This document shows, in pieces, positions 1 through 5,338 of a stretch of DNA of 6,673 nucleotides. The translations under genes were made by a program, and so were the position numbers. Under the pieces are notes generated by a model. It was not told where the DNA came from, ran no database searches, and worked only from the letters and a program-made list of their open reading frames with translations. How positions within the stretch are numbered: position 1 is the stretch's first letter; the number at the start of each line of letters is the position of its first letter. Source of the DNA: Fusobacteriales bacterium (lineage in GTDB: Bacteria; Fusobacteriota; Fusobacteriia; Fusobacteriales; Leptotrichiaceae); contig JAITVW010000145.1 in assembly GCA_031285605.1 (NCBI GenBank), positions 1-6,673 of the forward strand, given 5' to 3'.

Positions 1-58
1 AAGCATCGAACAGTACGTGTATTACCACTTACCAATCCGCTCATACAGCTTAAAAGAC

Positions 59-100
59 GCTCCTGAAGATGGACCTATGAGGTCCGAAACACTGTAGAGC
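59..100 (+). ncRNA. Candidate type I hammerhead ribozyme, copy 1
   Basis: The elements occur in hammerhead order. Stem I 5' strand is GCTC (59-62). Core CTGAAGA (63-69) fits CUGANGA. One extra T (70) follows. Stem II is GGACC (71-75) with loop TATGA (76-80) and GGTCC (81-85). Core GAA is 86-88. Stem III is AC (89-90) with loop ACT (91-93) and GT (94-95). The cleavage nucleotide is A96, and the stem I 3' strand is GAGC (97-100). The predicted cut lies between 96 and 97, leaving 2',3'-cyclic phosphate and 5'-OH ends as is known for hammerheads. Outside the short stem I an A-rich strand (52-55) and a T-rich strand (109-112) could form a second helix beyond an internal loop, as in natural type I hammerheads. 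Oddities are the extra base before stem II and the two-base-pair stem III, which would be weak alone. Cleavage is inferred from the fold only. Confidence 0.68.
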
Positions 101-143
101 AGATATAATTTTGTGAATAGACTCAATCATACAGGAATATAGG

Positions 144-158
144 AAGAACTGCGTTCTT
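144..158 (+). other. Small hairpin in the inter-unit segment
   Basis: AAGAAC (144-149), loop TGC and GTTCTT (153-158) form a perfect 6-bp stem with a 3-base loop inside the segment between the two repeat copies. It would lie within the 181-nt RNA released between the two predicted cleavage sites. It is not followed by a T run, so it is not a terminator. A longer-range pairing, AGCGG (172-176) with CCGCT (217-221), is also possible in the same RNA. Both suggest a folded monomer; neither is proven. Confidence 0.45.
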
Positions 159-239
159 ACTACAACACCGTAGCGGCCGGAAGCAGCGAACAGTACGTGT
201 ATTACCACTTACCAATCCGCTCATACAGCTTTAAAAGAC

Positions 240-281
240 GCTCCTGAAGATGGACCTATGCGGTCCGAAACACTGTAGAGC
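240..281 (+). ncRNA. Candidate type I hammerhead ribozyme, copy 2
   Basis: This has the same architecture as the copy in the first repeat unit. Stem I is GCTC (240-243) with GAGC (278-281). Cores are CTGAAGA (244-250) and GAA (267-269). An extra T is at 251. Stem II is GGACC (252-256) with GGTCC (262-266), closing the loop TATGC. The minimal stem III is AC/GT (270-271, 275-276), and the cleavage nucleotide is A277. The only difference from copy 1 within the 42 bases is the last stem II loop base (c instead of a), so no paired or core position varies. The predicted cut between 277 and 278 is 181 bases from that of copy 1. An alternative pairing of TACAG (225-229) with CTGTA (273-277) would hide stem III and the cleavage base; it exists in both copies and could compete with the active fold. 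Confidence 0.68.
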
Positions 282-318
282 TGATAATATTTTGTGAATA
301 GACTCAATCATACAAGAA

Positions 319-386
319 AGTTGTGTATCTAGTTGGTCTACATACACACTTTTGTTATTGTTGTTGTTTGTAACCACAAACGGTAC
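319..386 (+). other. Junction linker with two hairpins
   Basis: This stretch joins the repeat array to the truncated lpxA copy and resembles neither. It holds an imperfect hairpin (322-348): 7 bp TGTGTAT/ATACACA, a C-C mismatch, then TAG/CTA around a 5-base loop. It also holds a perfect hairpin (366-381), GTTTGT/ACAAAC with loop AACC, and a short GTT-rich run (354-369). The first hairpin is followed by only four Ts and has an AT-rich stem, so it is a poor terminator. It may be the scar of the rearrangement that removed the 5' part of the lpxA copy. Its origin is unknown. Confidence 0.5.
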
Positions 387-902
387 AAAATCAGGGAATT
401 TGTAACCATACACAGAGGAACCGAAGATAAATTTGAGACAAAAATAGAGAATAACTGTCTGATAATGGCCTATGTCCATATAGGAAATGACTGTACAATA
501 GAAAGTAACTGCATTCTGGGAAATAATGTGACATTAACCGGACATGTATATGTGGAGGCTAATGCTATTATAAGTGCTTTGACTCCTGTTTATGAAAATG
601 TACGTATAGGATGTCATGCTATGGTAGGCGGTGCTTCATATGTGTTTCAGGATATCCTTCCCTTTACTCTGGCAGAAGGTATTAAGGCTAACTCAGCGTT
701 TATAAACATGGTAGGACTGAGACGGCGTGGTTTTAGCGAAGATGAAATAAGAAATTTGAAAGAGGCATACAAAATAATTTTTAAAAGAGGAAATAAACTT
801 GAGGAAGCAATAAGGCAGATGCAGGAAAAATTTCCCGATGATAAAAATATAGAACATATGATACACTTTATTAGGGAAAGCAGGAGGGGAATAGCAAGAT
901 AA
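333..902 (+). pseudogene. 5'-truncated lpxA paralogue, catalytic His lost
   Basis: From codon 19 (base 387) to the stop, the frame aligns without gaps to residues 88-258 of the intact LpxA downstream, with about 117 of 171 residues identical by my count. The N-terminal 87 residues of LpxA, including the first left-handed beta-helix coils, are missing, and codons 1-18 come from unrelated linker. Catalytic His125 (E. coli numbering), in the intact AHDC motif, is Asn52 here (GNDC). Conserved His160-Gln161 (intact HQ) are Tyr87-Glu88. His122 and His144 equivalents remain (His49, His71), as does the C-terminal helical part with the RRGF motif. The only upstream start in frame is TTG 333, directly after a TAG and inside a hairpin, without a convincing ribosome site. 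Acyltransferase activity is therefore unlikely. The long open frame and many silent differences suggest it was under selection for a long time before, or even after, truncation. Confidence 0.82.
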
Positions 903-931
903 GAACAAATAAAAAACAGGATGGTAATTTT

Positions 932-1708
932 ATGAATAAAAACATACATGAAACTGCGATTATTGCTTCTGGAGCCAAAATTGCAGATGATGTAAAGATA
1001 GGACCGTATTGTATAATCGGACCACAGGTATCAATAGATTCCGGAACAGTGCTGGAATCTCATGTTGTGGTAGAGGGTGAAACAATAATAGGTAAGAAAA
1101 ATTATATTTTTTCATTTGTTTCTATAGGAAAAGTACCTCAGGATCTGAAATTTCACGGTGAAGAAACAAGAGTCGTTATCGGGGACAATAATAAAATCAG
1201 AGAATTTGTTACAATTCACAGAGGAACCGAAGACAGATTCGAGACAACAGTAGGCAATAACTGTCTGATAATGGCATATGTTCATATCGCACACGACTGT
1301 ATGGTAGAGGATAATTGTATTCTTGCAAACGGGGCTACACTGGCAGGACATGTATATGTAGAAGAGTACGCTGTAATCGGCGGACTGACACCTATACACC
1401 AGTTTGTAAGAGTAGGACGTCACGCCATGGTAGGCGGTGCTTCCGCAGTAAATCAGGATGTGGTTCCTTATACTCTTGCTGAAGGAAATAAAGCAAGAGC
1501 AGCTTATATAAATATTACCGGGCTTAAAAGACGAGGCTTTACAGAAGAAGAAATAAAAAATCTGAGAGAAAGCTATAAGATAATATTTAAGAGAGGGCTG
1601 AAGCTGGAAGAAGCTCTTGTCCAGCTGAAAGAAAAATTTCCTGACGATAAAAATATAGACCATATAGTAGCTTTTATCAAAAAAAGTAAAAGAGGTATTA
1701 CAAGATAA
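932..1708 (+). CDS. lpxA: UDP-N-acetylglucosamine O-acyltransferase LpxA
   Basis: This cytoplasmic enzyme performs the first step of lipid A synthesis, moving a 3-hydroxyacyl chain from acyl-ACP to the 3-OH of UDP-GlcNAc. The 258-residue protein has the usual family length (E. coli 262). Residues 1 to about 185 form hexapeptide-repeat left-handed beta-helix coils, and the rest is the helical C-terminal domain (LKRRGF at 198-203). The catalytic histidine is His121 (E. coli His125) in HIAHDC. His118, His140 and His156-Gln157 match E. coli His122, His144 and His160-Gln161. Gly169 aligns with the E. coli acyl-ruler Gly173, which suggests a long chain near C14; this is inference. ATG 932 is preceded by AGGATGG (918-924) at good spacing. 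The gene follows the degenerate lpxA copy by 29 bases, and its TAA shares one base with the next ATG, so translation is probably coupled. Confidence 0.97.
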   Translation: MNKNIHETAIIASGAKIADDVKIGPYCIIGPQVSIDSGTVLESHVVVEGETIIGKKNYIFSFVSIGKVPQDLKFHGEETRVVIGDNNKIREFVTIHRGTEDRFETTVGNNCLIMAYVHIAHDCMVEDNCILANGATLAGHVYVEEYAVIGGLTPIHQFVRVGRHAMVGGASAVNQDVVPYTLAEGNKARAAYINITGLKRRGFTEEEIKNLRESYKIIFKRGLKLEEALVQLKEKFPDDKNIDHIVAFIKKSKRGITR

Positions 1709-2514
1709 TGAATAAAATTGCAATTATTACAGGAGCTGGAAAGCTCCCGACTTTATTTTTGGAAGAGGCTGTGGATAAAGGATATAAGGTATATCCTATT
1801 TATCTTTTTGATGGAGTGGATAACAAAATAAAAGAATATATGAACTCTGTAAAATATAGCATTACTCAGGTGGGAAAAATAATAAAGTACTTAAAGTCAA
1901 AGGAAATAAGTAAATTAATTATGCTTGGAAAAGTGGAGAAAAATCTTATATTTTCCAATTTAAAATTTGATTTGGCTGCAACAAAAATATTGATGAGTGC
2001 CAGAAATAAAAAAGATAAAAATATATTGACGGCAATTATAAATCATCTGGAAAAAGAAGGGATAGAAGTGTTACCCCAGAATTTTCTTATGGACAGATAT
2101 ATGGCAAAAGAAATGGAGTACACTAAAAGAAAAGCGCTTACTGATGATATGAAAACTATAAAAATAGGAATAGAGGCTGCAAAAATGCTTACTGCAATTG
2201 ATGCGGGACAAACTGTAGTGGTAAAGAATGAATCAGTGGTTGCTCTGGAAGGAGTAGAAGGAACTGATAAAACAATAGAGCGTGCCGGCGAGTATGCAGG
2301 GAAAGACTGTATAATAGTGAAAATGGCACGTCCAAATCAGGATTACAGAATTGATATACCTACAATCGGAGTAGATACAGTAAAAAAAGCAGCGGAGATA
2401 AAAGCAAAAGGAATAGTAATAGAATCAGAACACATGTTATTTATAGATCAGGAAGAAGTAATAAATTTTGCTGATAAAAATAAAATATTTATAAAAGGAA
2501 TAAAATATGAATAA
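1708..2514 (+). CDS. lpxI: UDP-2,3-diacylglucosamine pyrophosphatase LpxI
   Basis: LpxI (DUF1009 family) hydrolyses UDP-2,3-diacylglucosamine to lipid X and UMP. It replaces LpxH, which does this step in E. coli, in alphaproteobacteria and several other phyla. The 268-residue protein has the family's glycine-rich start (ITGAGKLP, residues 7-14) and the conserved C-terminal domain with EGTDKTI (184-190) and QDYRIDIPTIG (211-221). Acidic residues Asp212 and Asp216 lie where the family's catalytic aspartate is expected; I cannot assign which one is equivalent without an alignment. There is no signal peptide or membrane segment, fitting a soluble or membrane-peripheral enzyme. The start overlaps the lpxA stop by one base, with AGAGGT (1691-1696) as a rather distant ribosome site, and the end overlaps lpxB by 8 bases. 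Its place between lpxA and lpxB supports the call strongly. Confidence 0.95.
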   Translation: MNKIAIITGAGKLPTLFLEEAVDKGYKVYPIYLFDGVDNKIKEYMNSVKYSITQVGKIIKYLKSKEISKLIMLGKVEKNLIFSNLKFDLAATKILMSARNKKDKNILTAIINHLEKEGIEVLPQNFLMDRYMAKEMEYTKRKALTDDMKTIKIGIEAAKMLTAIDAGQTVVVKNESVVALEGVEGTDKTIERAGEYAGKDCIIVKMARPNQDYRIDIPTIGVDTVKKAAEIKAKGIVIESEHMLFIDQEEVINFADKNKIFIKGIKYE

Positions 2515-3583
2515 TAAATTTTTTGTTTCATGCGGTGAGATGTCCGGCGATCTGCATTTATCATATATAATCAAGGCTGTAAAAAAGGCTTCGGAAGGTG
2601 CGGAATTTTTTGGAATAGCCGGAGATAAATCGGTTTCGGAAGGTGCTGTATTGATTCAGCATATCAAAGATAACGACATAATGGGTTTTGCAGAAGCAGT
2701 AAAAAAATATAAATATTTCAAGAAAAAAACCGGAGAATATATAGAATTCATAAAAAAGAATGATATAAAGAATGTTATTTTTGTGGATTACGGCGGTTTT
2801 AATCTGAGATTTTTTGAAATGCTGAAAAAAGAAATAACAGGTATAAAAACTTTTTATTATATCCCGCCAAAAGTATGGGCATGGGGTGAAAAAAGAATAG
2901 AAAAGCTGAAAAAGCTTGATGAAATAATAGTTATTTTTCCTTGGGAAAAAGAGTATTATGATAAAAAAAATATGAATGTATCATATTTTGGAAATCCGTT
3001 TATAGATAAATATGAATTTTCAGACAGTTACGGAGAAAAGGTACTTCTTCTGCCGGGCAGCAGAAGACAGGAAATAGTGAAAATGCTTCCAATAATGCTG
3101 GAGCTTATAAAAGCTGAAAAGAATGAAAAATTTATATTAAGATTTGCTGATAAATCACACTTGGATTATATGCCGTTTGATCGGGCTGATTATCCGAATA
3201 TGGAAATAAGCTTTTCAAAACTGGAAGATATCAGAAAAGATCTGAGAATGGCTGTGGCTACGTCAGGAACCGTAACATTTGAAATGGCACTTATGGGTCT
3301 TCCTGTAATAACAGGATATAAAACATCTTCCTTAAATGTATTTATAGCAAGAAATATATTGAAAATATCTTATATTTCACTTACTAATATAGGGGCAGGA
3401 AAAGAAGTGATTCCGGAGCTTATACAAAATGATTTTAATATAAAAAACATAAAAAAGAAAATGAATTATATAGATAATTCTAAGAAAGCCGTGGTAAAAT
3501 CTCTTTTGGAGAGCAGGATTCTGATGGGGGAAAAAGGGGTAATAGACAGAATATCTCAATTTATTTTGGAAAGGGCTTTATAG
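2507..3583 (+). CDS. lpxB: Lipid-A-disaccharide synthase LpxB
   Basis: This GT19 glycosyltransferase joins lipid X to UDP-2,3-diacylglucosamine, releasing UDP and giving the beta-1,6 disaccharide at the inner face of the cytoplasmic membrane. Family landmarks occur in order: CGEMSGDLH (9-17), GIAGDKSVSEG (36-46), DYGGFNLR (94-101, with Asp94 at the conserved aspartate of the IDAPDFN motif), PKVWAWGEKR (121-130), FGNPFID (161-167), LLPGSRRQEI (181-190) and ATSGTVTFEMALMGLP (251-266). At 358 residues it is somewhat shorter than E. coli LpxB (382). The usual GHP motif reads GNP here (Asn163), and the third and fourth positions of the Asp motif are GG instead of PD. These may be clade-specific variants; all other landmarks are intact. 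AGGA (2496-2499) sits 7 bases before the ATG, inside the end of lpxI. The 8-base overlap suggests coupled translation. The stop directly abuts the next ATG. Confidence 0.96.
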   Translation: MNNKFFVSCGEMSGDLHLSYIIKAVKKASEGAEFFGIAGDKSVSEGAVLIQHIKDNDIMGFAEAVKKYKYFKKKTGEYIEFIKKNDIKNVIFVDYGGFNLRFFEMLKKEITGIKTFYYIPPKVWAWGEKRIEKLKKLDEIIVIFPWEKEYYDKKNMNVSYFGNPFIDKYEFSDSYGEKVLLLPGSRRQEIVKMLPIMLELIKAEKNEKFILRFADKSHLDYMPFDRADYPNMEISFSKLEDIRKDLRMAVATSGTVTFEMALMGLPVITGYKTSSLNVFIARNILKISYISLTNIGAGKEVIPELIQNDFNIKNIKKKMNYIDNSKKAVVKSLLESRILMGEKGVIDRISQFILERAL

Positions 3584-5320
3584 ATGAATGAATTAAAGAA
3601 ATTATATTTACAGTTAAACAAATATATAAAAAGATACGGAATTCTCATAGGGGTTAATTTTCTTATGACAATTCTGGCAGGAGTAACTGCGGCAGCACCT
3701 CTTGCACTGGTAAACAGACTGTTTGACAAAGGAATTTCCGGAGGCAGTGAAAAGGATATATTATATGCGGCGTGTTCTATGGTAGGACTGGCAGTAATGG
3801 GCGGTTTTTTAATATATTTATCTACTATTTTTTCCGGGCGTATATCTACCGGAATATACAGAGATGTTATAAATGATATGTATGTGAAAATACAGAGTTT
3901 GGATCTAAAATTTTTTACTGAAATAAAAGTAGGGGAATTAATGGTAAGATTTACTAATGATGCACAAAATATAAATACTATGATCCTGAATCTTTTTAAT
4001 CTGCTTTCATATGTAGTGCAGGCGGTAGTCTTATTTAGTATAGCAATGTATACAGATTGGAAACTGACTTTGTCCATAGTTTTAATAACACCGATTTTGA
4101 TTCAAATAGTAAAAAAATATGCTAAAAAATTAAAAAAAGCCGGAAAAGACAGACAGGAAGCAACAGGAGACCTAAACAGCACACTTCAGGAAACTATATC
4201 AGGTATTAAAGTAATTAAAGCTTTTGCTACTGAGGGATATGAGAAATCAAAGTTTAAAAATCTTACAAATAAACTGAGAGTGCACAGTATGAACAGTATC
4301 AGATATGATGCGAAATCGAACTCTATTACTGAAGGTCTGAACTATATTATAGTAGCTTTACTTCTGATGTTTGGCGGATACAGGGTAATAAGAGGACATG
4401 GTTTTACAACCGGGCATTTTATTACTGTAATAGGGGCTATTTCTGCCATGTATACTCCTGCCAAAAGATCAGTAGGAACCATTAATAACATTAATAATAA
4501 CTCGTCTGCTATAGAGAGAGTATTTGAGATAATGAAGCTGGAGCCGGAAATAATAAACGGAGGAAACCCGGTGAAATTTGATACATTTAAGCAGGATATA
4601 GAATTGTCCAATGTCTCTTTTTCTTACAATGATGATGAAGAATATGTATTAAAAGATATTAATCTTTATGTGAAAAAAGGAGAAACAGTGGCTCTGGTGG
4701 GGAATTCCGGAGGCGGGAAAACTACAATAGCCAATCTGATACCAAGGTTTTATGATGTAAGTAAAGGAAGCATAAAAGTAGACGGTATAGATGTAAAAGA
4801 TTATGAGATAAAATCACTCAGAAGAAATATAGGAATAGTTCCGCAGGAAACTTTTCTGTTCGGCGGATCAATAAAAGAAAATATAAGATATGGAAACAGA
4901 CGTGCTACAGATGATGAAATAATCAGAGCGGCTAAGATGGCAAATGCTCATGAATTCATCGTGAAACTTAGTGACAGTTATGAGACTGAGATTGGTGAAA
5001 GAGGAGTACTTTTATCGGGAGGGCAGAAACAGAGAATTGCTATAGCAAGAGCGATTTTGGAAAATCCGCAGATTCTGATTCTGGATGAGGCAACAAGTGC
5101 ACTGGATAACGAATCAGAAAAGCTGGTTCAGGAAGCTTTGGAAAAACTAATGCTGGAAAAAACTACTTTTATAATAGCCCACAGATTATCTACAGTAATA
5201 AACAGCGATAAAATAGTAGTACTGCAAAAAGGTGAAATCAAAGAAACGGGAACTCATCATGAATTAATTGCCAAAAACGGGATATATAAATCATTATATG
5301 AGAGAAATTTTGAAGACTGA
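3584..5320 (+). CDS. msbA: MsbA-like lipid A flippase, ABC exporter
   Basis: This is a half-transporter with an N-terminal membrane domain and a C-terminal ATPase; it should work as a homodimer. The membrane domain (about 1-305) has six likely helices near 18-42, 58-85, 136-155, 160-176, 253-270 and 276-294. The nucleotide-binding domain (about 338-578) has the A-loop tyrosine Tyr348, Walker A GNSGGGKT (373-380), Q-loop Gln421 in VPQETFLFGG, signature LSGGQ (477-481), Walker B ILILDE (497-502) and H-loop His533. All catalytic positions are present and 578 residues match MsbA (582 in E. coli). Many type IV ABC exporters share this layout, so the substrate is inferred mainly from its position, with no gap after lpxB, which points to flipping core lipid A across the inner membrane. 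GGAAAGGG (3568-3575) serves as ribosome site. A general multidrug exporter role is the alternative. Confidence 0.88.
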   Translation: MNELKKLYLQLNKYIKRYGILIGVNFLMTILAGVTAAAPLALVNRLFDKGISGGSEKDILYAACSMVGLAVMGGFLIYLSTIFSGRISTGIYRDVINDMYVKIQSLDLKFFTEIKVGELMVRFTNDAQNINTMILNLFNLLSYVVQAVVLFSIAMYTDWKLTLSIVLITPILIQIVKKYAKKLKKAGKDRQEATGDLNSTLQETISGIKVIKAFATEGYEKSKFKNLTNKLRVHSMNSIRYDAKSNSITEGLNYIIVALLLMFGGYRVIRGHGFTTGHFITVIGAISAMYTPAKRSVGTINNINNNSSAIERVFEIMKLEPEIINGGNPVKFDTFKQDIELSNVSFSYNDDEEYVLKDINLYVKKGETVALVGNSGGGKTTIANLIPRFYDVSKGSIKVDGIDVKDYEIKSLRRNIGIVPQETFLFGGSIKENIRYGNRRATDDEIIRAAKMANAHEFIVKLSDSYETEIGERGVLLSGGQKQRIAIARAILENPQILILDEATSALDNESEKLVQEALEKLMLEKTTFIIAHRLSTVINSDKIVVLQKGEIKETGTHHELIAKNGIYKSLYERNFED

Positions 5321-5338
5321 TATAGATAGGATAGCGAT

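Larger units (their letters stand above)
1..318 (+). repeat. Tandem direct repeat array, two ~181-base units
   Basis: Bases 1-137 recur at 181-318. The copies match except for t/g at 6/186, one extra t in the second copy near 231, a/c at 80/261, a/t at 101/282, a swapped ta/at at 106-107/287-288, and g/a at 134/315. Between them lies a 43-base segment (138-180) seen once; it would complete the first unit. The window starts inside the array, so further upstream copies are possible. The repeat is richer in G+C than the genes (22 of the first 50 bases) and has no credible reading frame. Each unit carries one hammerhead-like fold, annotated separately. The repeat therefore looks like a structured-RNA or satellite-type element rather than a coding or CRISPR repeat. 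The repetition is seen directly; the nature of the element is inferred. Confidence 0.95.

Noticed and set aside
104..109. TATAAT sequence in repeat copy 1 as a promoter -10 box
   Set aside because: There is no -35-like sequence at proper distance, and the second copy has changed bases here. It lies in the AT-rich flank of stem I.
1..318. CRISPR array or integron attC-like repeats
   Set aside because: There are two copies with a long unit of about 181 bases and no short repeat-spacer alternation. I found no attC core pair flanking a cassette, and no cas or integrase gene is present.
322..358. Hairpin plus T run as a rho-independent terminator after the array
   Set aside because: The stem is AT-rich and has a mismatch, and the T run is only four bases followed by g. 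It is too weak to call.
361..389. TTGTTG - 17 bases - TACAAA as a promoter for the lpx genes
   Set aside because: Only three and four of six bases match the sigma-70 boxes. In AT-rich DNA such matches are frequent, and the boxes fall within a hairpin and at the start of lpxA homology.
387..1708. A single lpxA interrupted by a frameshift or insertion
   Set aside because: The upstream segment aligns to residues 88-258 of the downstream gene, which is itself complete. These are two copies, not two parts of one gene.
1112..1723. Long reverse-strand open frame opposite lpxA
   Set aside because: Its product is low-complexity (Tyr, Phe, Ser, Cys rich) with no family resemblance. It mirrors the strongly conserved lpxA codons on the other strand. 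The same holds for the other reverse-strand frames at 231-479, 647-949, 3377-3559, 3556-4077, 4342-4611 and 5257-5442.
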